A stretch of DNA of 64,000 nucleotides from Rhodopirellula sp. SM50 (GCF_002289565.1 NZ_NTFY01000013.1:124001-188000); one strand, 5' to 3'. Numbered from the stretch's first letter, positions 18,110 to 27,413 are shown. The notes: generated by a model not told the origin, from the sequence alone. Numbers and translations are program-made.

Positions 18110-19240
18110 ATGGATCTCGTCGACACTTTGGATCGCTTGGCATCACGGCTTGAACAGCACACGGACTTTCTCAAGACGGAAGAGGCAACGAAGCACACAC
18201 TGGTCCTGCCGCTGATTAACGCCCTAGGTTTTAACGTCTTCGATCCGTCAGAAGTGACACCTGAGTTCACCGCTGATGTCGGCACCAAAAAAGGGGAGAA
18301 GGTCGACTACGCGATCAATATTGATGGCAATCCGATGATCCTGATTGAGTGCAAAACTTTTGGAAGCGAACTGAGCCTGAAGCACGCGTCACAGCTCTAT
18401 CGATACTTCTCGGTGACCGACGCACGATTCGGCGTCCTCACCAACGGGACTCGATATCTGTTCTTTTCAGACATCGAATCCCCTAACAAGATGGATGAAA
18501 AACCATTCTTTGAGTTCGACCTGTGTGATTTTGATCGGCGCGACGTCACCGAATTGAAGAAGTTTGCCAAGTCGAACTTTGACTTAGAAAACATCCTGAG
18601 CAACGCGAGCGAGCTGAAATACGCTCAACAGATCCAAAAGCTACTCAGCGAAGAATACGAGTCGCCGACAGAGGACTTCGTCAGGCTATTCACGAGTCGA
18701 GTCTACTCGGGACGGTTTACCAGCGCTATCCACGATCAGTTCCAGATTCTCGTCAAGAATGCATTTCGATCGTTCCTTGCCGACCAAGTCAACTCTCGAT
18801 TGAAGGCTGCGCTTCACGGCGCCGAGGCTGGAGTGGCGGCGCTTTCTTTGGATTCAGAGGATCAGGTCGACGACGAGGAACAGGCCGACGATGACGGAAT
18901 CGTCACCACTCAAGAGGAGATCGAAGGGTTCAACGTTGTGCGAGCGATTCTGGCGAAGCACGTCGACCCCAAACGGGTCGCAATGCGTGACACAAAAAGC
19001 TATTGCGGCATCCTGCTCGACGACAACAACCGCAAGCCGATCTGCCGCCTCCACTTCAATCGTTCAAAAAAGTACTTTGGCGTGTTTGACGAGAACAAAA
19101 AAGAGACGCGAAACGAGATCTCATCGCCGGTCGACATCTTTAGGTTCGAGGAGGAAATCGTAACGTGCGTCGAGCATTATGATTCGCCGGGACCCACAGA
19201 CGACTCGGACACCGTAACTCCAGTTGAGAGTGCTAGCTGA
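18110..19240 (+). CDS. Solo HsdR N-terminal-type (PD-(D/E)XK) protein, predicted restriction endonuclease
   Basis: 376 aa. The N-terminal region (about 25-130) matches the HSDR_N / COG4748 pattern: TLVLPLINALGFNVFDPSEV, then KVDYAINIDGNPMILIECKT. The core is D66 in VDY, with E and K of the IECK motif as PD-(D/E)XK catalytic residues. SQLYRYFSVTDARFGVLTNG follows. The middle is helical, then an acidic Asp/Glu linker (about 255-270), and a C-terminal domain (about 275-355, YCGILLDDNNRKPICRLHFN) of the kind found in other solo HSDR_N proteins. There is no helicase domain and no neighbouring hsdM/hsdS, so it is not a complete type I system. Such solo proteins are annotated as predicted type IV or orphan restriction endonucleases; a DNA-defence role is inference. 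Base composition is lower in GC than the neighbours. Confidence 0.8.
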   Translation: MDLVDTLDRLASRLEQHTDFLKTEEATKHTLVLPLINALGFNVFDPSEVTPEFTADVGTKKGEKVDYAINIDGNPMILIECKTFGSELSLKHASQLYRYFSVTDARFGVLTNGTRYLFFSDIESPNKMDEKPFFEFDLCDFDRRDVTELKKFAKSNFDLENILSNASELKYAQQIQKLLSEEYESPTEDFVRLFTSRVYSGRFTSAIHDQFQILVKNAFRSFLADQVNSRLKAALHGAEAGVAALSLDSEDQVDDEEQADDDGIVTTQEEIEGFNVVRAILAKHVDPKRVAMRDTKSYCGILLDDNNRKPICRLHFNRSKKYFGVFDENKKETRNEISSPVDIFRFEEEIVTCVEHYDSPGPTDDSDTVTPVESAS

Positions 19241-19282
19241 GTGCAGTTCATTCAACGGCGCAAAGGGGCCAATGATTGCGAT

Positions 19283-19390
19283 TGGGTGCCGCGTTGCGAA
19301 ATCAGCGCGGAAACGAAGGCCAACACCCCTGCGAGCAAGCCAGCAACTGGATAACATCGGTTACAGTTGGTGGGTGGCATCATTCATCCG
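19283..19390 (+). repeat. Family F direct repeat, copy 1
   Basis: GGGTGCCGCG..AAATC..C..GGAAACGAAGGCCAACACCC, CAGCAACTGG, GGTTAC and GGTGGCATCATTCATC. About 105 bp matching the segment at 19531-19635 with small gaps. It lies just after the HsdR-like gene; no coding sequence is evident. Confidence 0.65.
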
Positions 19391-19530
19391 GTGATGATCG
19401 GATTGAATCGGTGAGCCAGCAGTTTTGGGCAGACCTCCGAGCACTCTATCCATGGACAGCCAATGATCGAGCGATCACTGGATAACGAATAAGAATTTGA
19501 AATCGCGTGGAGCGATTTGGTGCGAGCGAT

Positions 19531-19635
19531 TTGGTGCCGCCCACCAAATCTGCACGGCAACGAAAGCCAACACCCCCGCTAGCAACCCAGCAACTGGGGG
19601 TAGCGGTTACGGCTAGCCGATGGCACCATTCCTCA
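19531..19635 (+). repeat. Family F direct repeat, copy 2
   Basis: GGTGCCGC..AAATC..ACGGCAACGAAAGCCAACACCC, CAGCAACTGG, GGTTAC and ATGGCACCATTCCTC. It directly abuts repeat B3. Together the two copies and B3 fill the 756-bp gap 19241-19996, in which I see no gene. Confidence 0.65.
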
Positions 19636-19639
19636 GATG

Positions 19640-19935
19640 CTTTTTCCTACCGAGATGGCAGAAAAATAGGGGGCAGAAAAATGGGTGGGCTTTAAGCAGA
19701 AAGGGAGACAGGAAAATGGCTGACAAGAAAATAGGGCATGGAGAGACCCGGACGGCGAGAAGCTGAGACGCGTCCGCGTGTGACTGAGTCGGCCGATGGT
19801 AAACGGCTACGGGCGATCCATCTTCTTGTCACCCATTTTCTTGCCGTTCCGACTCCCGGCGATTCCATTTTTCTGCCCGTCATTTTTCTGCCATCCCAGT
19901 CAGTCGCACTTGCGATTTCGGTGCCACCATTCAGC
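19640..19935 (+). repeat. Family B repeat, copy B3 (full length)
   Basis: Same order as B2: CCTACCGAGATGGCAGAAAA, tandem GGCAGAAAAATGGG units, central GGGCATGGAGAGA ... GGGCGATCCATCTTCTTGTC, inverse units CCATTTTTCTGCCC and CATTTTTCTGCCA, ending GGTGCCACCATTCA. Most of B2 and B3 can be aligned by eye, with the arms more variable than the centre. Confidence 0.8.
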
Positions 19936-19996
19936 GCCGTTGGAAAACCGACGAACAAACGCGAACTGTACACCCCTTCGAGTCACGGAGATTGCG

Positions 19997-20446
19997 TTGG
20001 ACGCCGAATCGCCTGATCTGAATCCATACGCCCCACCTTCGACGGTTTCTGACACGCCACTGATCGACGCGGCTCCGTTTCAAACGCCTTGGCTGCGTCG
20101 ATTCATTGTCGTGCAAGCAATCGTGATTGTCGCATCGCTCGCCGTCGAGGCGTACGAGCACGAATCGATTGTCGGTTCCGGCCCGATCTTCTCGCTCGTT
20201 GGACTGATCATCGCCATTCTTGCTTTTCGAAATCGCGATCACGCCTCAATGATTTTTGGCAGTTCCGCAATCGCATTCTCATCGCTCATCGTGTTCCTGA
20301 TCAATTACAACTCGTGGGGGCCTCCACAAGGGGATCGTCCGATCACCATCCTGTCGTTCATTTACGCCGCGTTTGCATTGCCCTATTCGGCCTGGTTTGT
20401 GTCGACGCGATCGAATTCGGCGGAGAGCCATTCATCCATGCATTAG
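19997..20446 (+). CDS. Four-helix small membrane protein (NPYAPP type)
   Basis: 149 aa from TTG 19997, chosen because GGAG lies 7 nt upstream and the protein then opens MDAESPDLNPYAPPS, the usual NPYAPP start. The longer frame upstream is repeat B3 read through. Four hydrophobic segments follow at about 37-55, 64-80, 90-108 and 118-136 (IVVQAIVIVASLAV, IFSLVGLIIAILAF, MIFGSSAIAFSSLIVFLI, ILSFIYAAFALPYSAWF). No functional motif was recognised. It sits between repeats B3 and B4. Confidence 0.65.
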   Translation: MDAESPDLNPYAPPSTVSDTPLIDAAPFQTPWLRRFIVVQAIVIVASLAVEAYEHESIVGSGPIFSLVGLIIAILAFRNRDHASMIFGSSAIAFSSLIVFLINYNSWGPPQGDRPITILSFIYAAFALPYSAWFVSTRSNSAESHSSMH

Positions 20447-20452
20447 CACTCG

Positions 20453-20632
20453 TTTCCCTACCGAGATGGCAGAAAAATGGGGGCAGAAAAATAGGTGGTG
20501 CTGTAGGCAAAAAGGAAGACAAGAAAATGGGTGACAAGAAAATCGGGCATGGAGAGATCTGGGCGTCGGGAAGTTGAGCGGCGTCCGCGTGTGACCGAGT
20601 CGGCCGATTGGAAACTGCTGCGCTCGATCTCT
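20453..20632 (+). repeat. Family B repeat, copy B4 (right part lost)
   Basis: CCCTACCGAGATGGCAGAAA, GGGGCAGAAAAATAGG, GACAAGAAAATGGGTGACAA, GAGAGATCTGGGCGTCGGGA and GGCCGATTGGAAACTGCTG, then diverges. The right inverse units are missing and family C copy C2 follows after about 80 bp, as B1 and C1 also lie side by side. Confidence 0.75.
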
Positions 20633-20711
20633 CTTGGGTAGTCAAGCGAATTGTGAATCGGATGGCCGGCGGAAGGATAGACTTGGCGACGAGAGAAATT
20701 CGGTCACAAGA

Positions 20712-20830
20712 TGGAATGGTCAAAAAATGATGAGCTTGTCCCTGACCCGGGTTTCGTTCTCGCGCATTCATTTTTTGACCAACCCATTTTTTGACCATCT
20801 GCCCGGTTCCTTGATCTAGGATTGCGGGGC
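20712..20830 (+). repeat. Family C inverted repeat, copy C2
   Basis: Left unit GGTCAAAAAATGATG at 20717. Right units CATTTTTTGACC at about 20767 and CCATTTTTTGACCA at about 20782. Then TCTGCCCGGTTCCTTGATC as in C1. The gap 20447-20861 holds only B4 and C2. Confidence 0.8.
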
Positions 20831-20861
20831 ACCGCAAATCAGATCATCGGTGCTCGAAAGA

Positions 20862-21770
20862 TTACTCGACCCGGTTGTCGTCAACGGCGGCGAGGAATTG
20901 GTCGATCAATCCTTCGGGGGCCTTGACGATGTGTCCGGGCCCTGGAAACCGGCCGCTTTTGACGTCATCGATGTAGTCCCGAAACCCTTCGACTCGCTCC
21001 ACTTGCATCGCCTGTTCCATCTTGAAGAGGTTGCGATACTGTTTGGTGTGTCGCGGATAGGGAGGAGCGTGGTTGCCCAAAATGTCTTCGGCGAACATGA
21101 ATTGAATGTCACCGCCACTGCCGGCGCCGATCGACGAGGTCACCAGTCGGGTGCGGCTGGAGATTTGTGCGAGCAACTCCGCCGGTACGACTTCCACTTC
21201 AACCGCCCAGGCTCCTGCTTCTTCAAACGACTGAATCTGTTCGAATACCCAGAGGGCCTCTTCGATCGTTTTGCCGACCGCCCTGAGGCCTCCCGTCCAG
21301 GTGCTCAAGCGGGGCACGAGGCCGGCGTGAGCTTCGACAGGAATTCCGGCATCCGCAACCGCTCGAATGAATTCGGGTCCCCATTGGCACATGATTCCAT
21401 CGGCGCCCAGTTCCATGGCGTCGTAGCCCGCGCGGACCGCTTCCGCGGCGGTCGCAATTTTGGTCAACCCGATGCAGAACGTCATGAAGGTATGCGGCGC
21501 CGCGTTTCGGATCGCAATCGCATCGGCCGGATTCCCCGGATCAAACTTGACTTTCAGCGTATCGATTCCCGCCTCTTCCGCCGCCGCTGCCTCGCTGGTC
21601 GTAAACGGCATGGTCTCGGTGAGAACCGCTTTGCCTTTCAGGTCTTGAAGGTGCTTGATCGTGTGGTTGCGGGTTGCATAGGCCCCGCCAAGGGTCATGG
21701 TCCGGTGTAATCCTCGCTTGTGCGCGTCTCTGGGAGGCAATGCGTTCGGTGGGTTTCCATCAGATTTCAT
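20862..21770 (-). CDS. PanB-like (ketopantoate hydroxymethyltransferase superfamily) protein
   Basis: 302 aa. PanB signatures in the second half are IPVEAHAGLVPRLSTWTGG (about 143-161) and VEVVPAELLAQIS with a Glu (E198) aligning with the catalytic Glu of PanB. PanB transfers a hydroxymethyl group from methylene-THF to alpha-ketoisovalerate in pantothenate synthesis. The first half does not show the GDSLG metal-binding motif or the K-x-E-G-G motif; LTETMPFTTSEAAAAEEAG and AMELGADGIMCQW stand there instead. It is therefore more likely a PEP-mutase/PanB superfamily paralogue with another substrate than the housekeeping enzyme. It is a single gene between repeats. Confidence 0.65.
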   Translation of the reverse strand: MKSDGNPPNALPPRDAHKRGLHRTMTLGGAYATRNHTIKHLQDLKGKAVLTETMPFTTSEAAAAEEAGIDTLKVKFDPGNPADAIAIRNAAPHTFMTFCIGLTKIATAAEAVRAGYDAMELGADGIMCQWGPEFIRAVADAGIPVEAHAGLVPRLSTWTGGLRAVGKTIEEALWVFEQIQSFEEAGAWAVEVEVVPAELLAQISSRTRLVTSSIGAGSGGDIQFMFAEDILGNHAPPYPRHTKQYRNLFKMEQAMQVERVEGFRDYIDDVKSGRFPGPGHIVKAPEGLIDQFLAAVDDNRVE

Positions 21771-22073
21771 GGGTTTGATTTTCGGTTCCAGAGCGTTGTT
21801 TGAACGAGTCGGGTGGATGGCACCCGTTTCCCCAATTTACACCGGGGAAGCAGACGCCGGCTTCGTCTGCCGTTTTTTCGCTTTTTCTGCCCGCCATTTT
21901 CCTGCCCTCCCAGTCGGTCGCACTCCCTGAGTGTCACCAGCTACAGCTTTGCAATGGGCTGCGATCAATCGTTGAAATACGGTTGAAGGGGCGTGCACTA
22001 CTGAGTTCGAAATTGCTTGATGAAACGGGACGGTCCATCGGAAGCTGAGGCGGAAAAGAGGCCTGCCGCCTTT
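21771..22073. other. Intergenic region with B5 remnant and hairpin
   Basis: 303 bp. It holds a hairpin with T-run (21850-21856/21864-21870, T6 at 21873-21878), the right-arm remnant of family B (CTTTTTCTGCCCGCCATTTT and TCCCAGTCGGTCGCACT, 21879-21935) and repeat E1. No gene was recognised. Confidence 0.6.
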
Positions 22074-22080
22074 TTAGCTT
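21981..22080 (+). repeat. Family E 100-bp repeat, copy E1
   Basis: Starts GGTTGAAGGGGCGTGCACTA and ends GCCGCCTTTTTAGCTT. It matches 30365-30464 at about 90 of 100 positions, same orientation. Its last seven bases overlap the 3' end of the MCP gene, including the stop codon. Confidence 0.85.
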
Positions 22081-24224
22081 GAGGTGAGTTCTGCAAGTTC
22101 GGCGCTCAGTTCGGTTAAATTCATTGCCGATTGTTCGATCTCTTGCAGGGCTGATGCGTGGTCGGACGTCATTTGTTCCATGTGCTGCATGGTTTTGTCG
22201 AGTTCCACCGTACCGGTTGCCTGCCTCGTCGCTGCCGAAGCGATCTGTTTGGCGGTCAGCGCGGACGCCGAGATGGTCTCCAACAATGTTTGAACGAGAT
22301 CGCCGGTTTGTTGGGCGACTTGGCGGGCTTCGGCAACCACCACCGTTTCTTGCTCCGACGATTCGACGGCTTTGCGGATCGCATCAAGGATTTCCGAGAG
22401 AATGCCCCGCACCTCGCGTGTCGATTGGACCGATTGCTGAGCCAGCCGTTTGATCTCGGCGGCGACGACAACGAATCCCTTGCCATTTTCTCCCGTTCGC
22501 GCCGCTTCGACAGCGGCGTTGAGTGCCAGGACGTTGGTTTGTTCGGCGATGTCATCGACCGTTGCGGTGATTTCGCCGATCGTTTGGGCTCGATCGGCAA
22601 GCGACAGGACTTGGGTGGCCGTCTCTTCGACTTGCCTTCGAACCGACTCCAACGCTTCGATCGATTTTTCCATGGCTTGACGGCCTGTCTCGGCCGTCGC
22701 TTCGACGTGTCGGGCTTCGTCGACCATTCCCTTGGCCTGCCCCGCGGTATCGTGGGCAATGCTGGAGATCTCGTTCATGGTGCTTGCGGCTTGGGAGACT
22801 GCAGCGGCTTGATCGTGTGAACCGCGCGCCTGTTTTGACGTCGTCGATAGAATGTCATCGCTGGTTGAATTGAGCCGGCCGACGGCATCAGCGATCGCCT
22901 CAAAAAGCGTGTTCCGCTCTCGTTGTGCTCTCAACATTTCTTCTTGCGATGCGAGGGTCAAGCGTTGTGATTCCAAACGTTCGTTTTGCTCAGTCAGCGT
23001 CTCCTCTTTGCTTTTTAGGTCGTCCACCATGGATTGCAGATTTGCTGCCATCTGATTAAATCCCGCACCCAACTTGGCGACTTCATTTTGACCGGCAGCG
23101 GGAATTCGATATTCGAGTTCCCCCTGACCGATGCGATAAGCGCCTCGAAGCAATTCGTCGATAGGTCGCGTGACCGAACGCGCGATCAGCCATCCGGCGG
23201 CGATGACCAGGAGCGTTGCGGCCAACGCCAACAGGACGATCTGGTTTCGAAGTTGTTTGATCGGAGCGAAAACCGCGGAAGACTTTCTTGCTTCCAGAAC
23301 GATCCAGCCCATGCCGGCAAAATCACCGTGTCCGCGAGAAACGGCGAATGCGCCTAACAGCTCTTCACCGTCATGGACATCGGTCAGATTTGCAACAAAT
23401 GCGTACTCGTTCTCATCGAACTCGACGCCTCGAAAGTAGGCGCTGCCATCCCTCAGCCCTGTCGATACTTCACCGGCTTGGTGGATCACGCTACGATCTC
23501 GATTGAAGAGCAACAGATATCCGTCGGTCTGGTTGTTCCGCTTGTACTTGTCGACAATGTCAATCAATTCTTGAATATTTAAAACGGCTTTCATCACGCC
23601 CAGGAATTCGCCGTCTTCGTCGACCGCCTTGAGACAAATGTCGACCGAGTGGATTCCGGCGCTCTCGTCGAAACTGACATCCTCAATATGCAAGCCCCTT
23701 TCAACAGCCTGTTGCCACCATCGTTCGTCGTCTTGGCGGTAGTCTGACGTTCGGTTGGTTTGGGCGACGTTGGCACCGAATCGGTTGGTAAGAAACACCT
23801 CGCCGAAAACGGCATGCCCGGCCGTTTTTTCCAATTGCCGCAGCCAAATCTTGAAGTCGCGGGCCAGATCGTTGTTCATGACCTGCTGCATCAAGGGGTT
23901 CGATTCGCCCGCCGGTGTGGACCGCCACTGTTGATCACGTTGCTCGACCAGGGCCGCAGGTTCGTCCACCTCCATCATCTCTTGATTCGATTTCCGCAAT
24001 GACTCGCGCACCAAATCGGTTTGCAGGTACGCCTGCCAGGTCGTTGCGCGGGTTTGGATGATCCAATCGACCTCGTCCATCACGTCTTGAGCGAGGTTGA
24101 CCGAGTTCGCTTCGATGGCTTGACGCAAATTGGTTTCGCTGACGCTGGTCGCGTAAATCCCCACCAGCCAAATCAAAATCGTTGGCAGAATCGTTGCAAT
24201 CAGCAATTGATGGACGATACGCAT
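22074..24224 (-). CDS. Methyl-accepting chemotaxis protein with extracytoplasmic Cache-type sensor
   Basis: 716 aa from ATG 24224; this start puts the first membrane helix at 5-27 ([20 protein letters not shown]), while the longer frame adds 43 basic residues. A large extracytoplasmic region (about 30-320) resembles dCache_1 ([14 protein letters not shown] and [18 protein letters not shown] are typical PAS-like strands). A second helix (about 328-347), HAMP (345-400) and a coiled-coil linker follow. The signalling domain has the hairpin-tip core [20 protein letters not shown] and RLAQQS. It should signal to CheA/CheW. The protein ends in LTSS with no pentapeptide tether. No che genes are nearby, so it is an orphan receptor. 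Ligand unknown. Confidence 0.93.
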   Translation of the reverse strand: MRIVHQLLIATILPTILIWLVGIYATSVSETNLRQAIEANSVNLAQDVMDEVDWIIQTRATTWQAYLQTDLVRESLRKSNQEMMEVDEPAALVEQRDQQWRSTPAGESNPLMQQVMNNDLARDFKIWLRQLEKTAGHAVFGEVFLTNRFGANVAQTNRTSDYRQDDERWWQQAVERGLHIEDVSFDESAGIHSVDICLKAVDEDGEFLGVMKAVLNIQELIDIVDKYKRNNQTDGYLLLFNRDRSVIHQAGEVSTGLRDGSAYFRGVEFDENEYAFVANLTDVHDGEELLGAFAVSRGHGDFAGMGWIVLEARKSSAVFAPIKQLRNQIVLLALAATLLVIAAGWLIARSVTRPIDELLRGAYRIGQGELEYRIPAAGQNEVAKLGAGFNQMAANLQSMVDDLKSKEETLTEQNERLESQRLTLASQEEMLRAQRERNTLFEAIADAVGRLNSTSDDILSTTSKQARGSHDQAAAVSQAASTMNEISSIAHDTAGQAKGMVDEARHVEATAETGRQAMEKSIEALESVRRQVEETATQVLSLADRAQTIGEITATVDDIAEQTNVLALNAAVEAARTGENGKGFVVVAAEIKRLAQQSVQSTREVRGILSEILDAIRKAVESSEQETVVVAEARQVAQQTGDLVQTLLETISASALTAKQIASAATRQATGTVELDKTMQHMEQMTSDHASALQEIEQSAMNLTELSAELAELTSS

Positions 24225-24373
24225 GGCCGTGTATCCCAAAAGAAGTCCCACCGTTAAATGATTTTGATTGATCCGATTGTAATTCAATGACCTCGTCAAA
24301 CGGATGGATATGCCCCTCGAATCCGGTGTTTTCCTTGTCGCACCGTCGCGCACTTCTACGATGATTTTCCGAT

Positions 24374-25855
24374 ATGAACACCAATCGATTTTGCCGACTC
24401 CACGTTTTTTTGTACGCGATCGCTGCGCTCGCCGTGGTGACGCCGCAGACGCGTGCGGACGATGCCCAGGCCGCCAGGTCGGCCTACAAGCAGAGCTTTA
24501 TCAATAACGATTTCAGCTACCTGGACGATCCGACCTACCAGGGAAATTACCTGGGTGAGCGTTTGAAGCGGCTTCGTCCCCGCAGCGGCGTCACCATCGA
24601 CTTGGGCGGTCGATTCCGTTCTCGGTTTCACAACGAAAACAATTTGCGTGGCGGTCGGCGATTGACCGGTGCCAGCGACCAATTTTTGCTTTCGCAGACG
24701 CTCCTATTCGGAGACGTCCATCTGGGAGACAACCTGCGTGTCTTTGGTCAGGCGATCGATGCGACGAGCGACGGCGAAGACCTGCGGCCACGCGGCAGCG
24801 AAGTCAACCGTTTCGACATGCAAATGCTTGCCGTTGATGCCTTGCTGTTGTCCGATTGCGAAGATCGAGAATGGTGGTTGCGATTCGGGCGCCAAGAAAT
24901 GCACTACGGATCGCAGCGACTGATCGCCAGCCGTCCGTGGCGGAACACGCCGCTGACCCACGATGGGGTCCGCAGTTGGTGGAAATTGGGTTCGGCACGG
25001 GTCGACGCGTTCTGGGTGCGGCCGATCGATCCGCGACAGCATCGGCCGGACGATCACAATTTCGATACGCCAGACCAGAGCCGACAATTTTATGGAGTGT
25101 TTGGCACATCGAAAAAGGAGACGGTGACGCGCGACCTGTATTATTTTGGCATGACCGAAACGGACGATCGAGTGCAAACATTCACGGGTGTCCCTGGTGG
25201 TTTTGATGTCCACACGATTGGCGGCCGCGTTTTGCGCCGCGAAGGCGACCTGCGGTTCGAAGTCGAAGGCGGCTATCAGTTCGGTCGTTTTTCAAGTTCC
25301 CGTCAATCGGCTGGTTTTGCAACCGTCGGACTGGGGCACACGTCACAACGGTTGCCGCTGAAACCGACCACTTGGATTTACTACGACTGGGCGTCAGGCG
25401 ACGACGATTTAAATGACGGCGTTCACGGGACGTTCTACCAGCTCGAACCTCGTGGACACTACTACTTGGGACTCGCCGATTTGACCGGGCGACAGAACAT
25501 TCAGGACTTGAATGTCCAGACATCGCTTGCCGTCAGCGACGACCTGGAATGTCGCGTGCATTTTCACAACTTCTGGCTCGCCAATCGCCGAGACGCTCTG
25601 TACACCAACGGTACAGCCGCGGCGTTCCACGATCCCACGGGATCCGCTGGCAATGAGGTCGGCCACGAGCTGGACTTGCAACTGCGCTGGAGCATCTCGC
25701 CACGAGCCCACTTGTTGGTCGGATACAGCTACCTCTGGGCAGGCGACTACTTCGACAGCCCCAACATCCAGGGCGGCCCCGCCGGCATCGCCGCCAACGG
25801 AGCGACCGGTGGCGACGGCGAATTCACCTACATCCAGTCGATGTTGCGATTCTAG
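24374..25855 (+). CDS. Alginate-export-family outer-membrane beta-barrel
   Basis: 493 aa with a signal peptide (about 1-28, ending TRADD). The body alternates short amphipathic strands and carries motifs of the alginate_export (AlgE-like) family: [84 protein letters not shown] and [18 protein letters not shown]-like terminal strands. The last residue is Phe, as in many outer-membrane barrels. The family comprises 18-strand anion-selective porins that export polysaccharide. It is transcribed divergently from the MCP (149 bp apart). A GT2 synthase and GH26-like hydrolase follow 1.5 kb downstream, which suggests but does not prove a shared exopolysaccharide function. Confidence 0.85.
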   Translation: MNTNRFCRLHVFLYAIAALAVVTPQTRADDAQAARSAYKQSFINNDFSYLDDPTYQGNYLGERLKRLRPRSGVTIDLGGRFRSRFHNENNLRGGRRLTGASDQFLLSQTLLFGDVHLGDNLRVFGQAIDATSDGEDLRPRGSEVNRFDMQMLAVDALLLSDCEDREWWLRFGRQEMHYGSQRLIASRPWRNTPLTHDGVRSWWKLGSARVDAFWVRPIDPRQHRPDDHNFDTPDQSRQFYGVFGTSKKETVTRDLYYFGMTETDDRVQTFTGVPGGFDVHTIGGRVLRREGDLRFEVEGGYQFGRFSSSRQSAGFATVGLGHTSQRLPLKPTTWIYYDWASGDDDLNDGVHGTFYQLEPRGHYYLGLADLTGRQNIQDLNVQTSLAVSDDLECRVHFHNFWLANRRDALYTNGTAAAFHDPTGSAGNEVGHELDLQLRWSISPRAHLLVGYSYLWAGDYFDSPNIQGGPAGIAANGATGGDGEFTYIQSMLRF

Positions 25856-26132
25856 ACGGGCAAAACCGCAGCATGCCTGCGGACGAAGAGAAAGCCGGCC
25901 AAATCCATCATGGACGTTTCGCCGAGTTGGCCTTCGAACGTCGATTGGATCACTCGTTGCAATCAGTTCCATTGCTTTGGCCGATGATCGCACCTGCTCA
26001 GGTTTCACAGGTCACAACCGATGTCGACGTCGGCTTGGGCGCATCCCCATGATGACCGTTGTATATTGGGAACCACTGTTGACCGCTTCATCTTTCGACG
26101 ACCTGAACACCGATTGAGTGACTGAGACTGAA

Positions 26133-26948
26133 ATGACGAACGACTTGATCCGCGTCGGGCTTTCTGAAGAAGCGTTAAGCGAACTGCGTGAGGCCAAGCA
26201 GGTACTGGAGCACCACGGGATCGCCGACCGTCTGACCGAGTTGGTCGGTGCGCCGATCACGGCGTCGTTGAAGATGCTGCCCGATGCGGCTGAAGGCATG
26301 ATCCATAGCGCGATTGAAAAGTCGCTGAGGGTGGCTCTCGACGCCGCGGTCAAGACGCTCGGCCAGGGAGCCGAGAAGGGTCGCAAACCCAAACTGCTGA
26401 CGCACAAGTTGCTCGCGGGGCTCAGCGGTGCCGCCGGCGGGGCGCTCGGTGGGGCCACGATCGCGGCGGAATTGCCGGTCTCGACGGTGTTGATCTTGCG
26501 AAGTGTCGCGGACATCGCCCGCAGCGAAGGCGAAGACCTGGCCGAGATCGAGACGCGTCTCGCGTGCCTGGAAGTCTTTGCCCTGGATCCCGGTAAACCG
26601 TCGGACGTCAACGACGATACCGAGATCGGTTACTTCGCGGTCCGGGCGGCGATGGCAAAACAAATCAAGGACGCATCGCAGTACATCGTCAAGAACGGAT
26701 TGGCGGATTCAGCCGCACCGCCACTGGTGAAGTTGATCGCACAGATCGGCAAACGATTCGGGATCGTCGTCAGCGAAAAAATCGCCGCGCAGGCCATTCC
26801 CGTGATCGGGGCCGTCGGCGGGGCACTGATCAACAGCTACTTCATCGATCACTACCAGGACCTGGCCCGGGCACACTTCACGATCCGACGGCTCGAACGC
26901 ACCCACGGGGAAGCACCCGTGCGCGAGGCCTATCGGCGGCTGGACTGA
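26133..26948 (+). CDS. EcsC-family protein
   Basis: 271 aa from ATG 26133; a GTG at 26118 would add five residues. It matches the EcsC protein family: long amphipathic helices, a central Gly/Ala-rich hydrophobic segment (LLAGLSGAAGGALGGATIAA, about 95-115) followed by ELPVSTVLILRSVADIARSEGED, then LACLEVFALDP and a second Gly-rich helix near IPVIGAVGGALINSYFIDHY. EcsC proteins are membrane-associated and their molecular function is unsettled; they are named from the B. subtilis ecs operon. There are no Ecs ABC genes here. Confidence 0.85.
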   Translation: MTNDLIRVGLSEEALSELREAKQVLEHHGIADRLTELVGAPITASLKMLPDAAEGMIHSAIEKSLRVALDAAVKTLGQGAEKGRKPKLLTHKLLAGLSGAAGGALGGATIAAELPVSTVLILRSVADIARSEGEDLAEIETRLACLEVFALDPGKPSDVNDDTEIGYFAVRAAMAKQIKDASQYIVKNGLADSAAPPLVKLIAQIGKRFGIVVSEKIAAQAIPVIGAVGGALINSYFIDHYQDLARAHFTIRRLERTHGEAPVREAYRRLD

Positions 26949-27413
26949 GACGCGCTGGTCGCGCTGTCGTTCCGGGATGACTGGTCCTCGCACCGTCCAC
27001 TCTGTTGATGAACGTGATCGAAAGCGTTGGTTGGTCAAGAAATGCAACGGTGCAATCAGAAATATCGAGGGCATTTAATGGCGTGATGCATCACTCTATG
27101 CCGCGCCAATGGAGTCTTCCGGTTCGTTCCGGTTGCTCATGAACGAGCAGTCTGAACGCTCCAGAAATGGGAGCACGTTGGAGTTGCTGCATTGCCTTCC
27201 CGCAATTGCCGGTTAGCGGGGGCCTGGTACACGCAAGTGGGCGGAATGGTCGCGTGCTGTTGTTGTGACGACAGCCACACGGCGATCGAAAGAGTGTTCG
27301 CAGTTGCGGGTGTGAACTCAGTTGAAGCTGACGTGAGAATAGTTACAGTGGGCGGTGGGGCCGGCATCTATGGCTAGGAACACCTTGACTCACAACAGCA
27401 GCTGCGCAACCAA
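26949..27413. other. Upstream region of the GT2 operon, no gene recognised
   Basis: 465 bp with no convincing ORF, RNA or repeat. A 61-codon plus-strand ORF at 27192-27377 lacks a ribosome binding site and protein-like composition. The promoter of the GT2/GH26 pair is expected here but cannot be placed. Confidence 0.4.

Noticed and set aside
19276-19485. 69-codon ORF after the HsdR-like gene
   Set aside because: It lies largely within the family F repeat and has no start signal.
21850-21878. Intrinsic terminator (7-bp stem and T6, plus strand)
   Set aside because: The shape is right, but no plus-strand gene ends upstream of it; it may be part of the family B remnant, so it is noted only in the intergenic entry.
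15745-22080. Intact prophage or ICE next to the tRNA
   Set aside because: No integrase, structural, replication or conjugation gene and no duplicated tRNA end are present.
27192-27377. 61-codon ORF in the GT2 upstream region
   Set aside because: No ribosome binding site, Cys-rich odd composition, no family resemblance and no supporting context.
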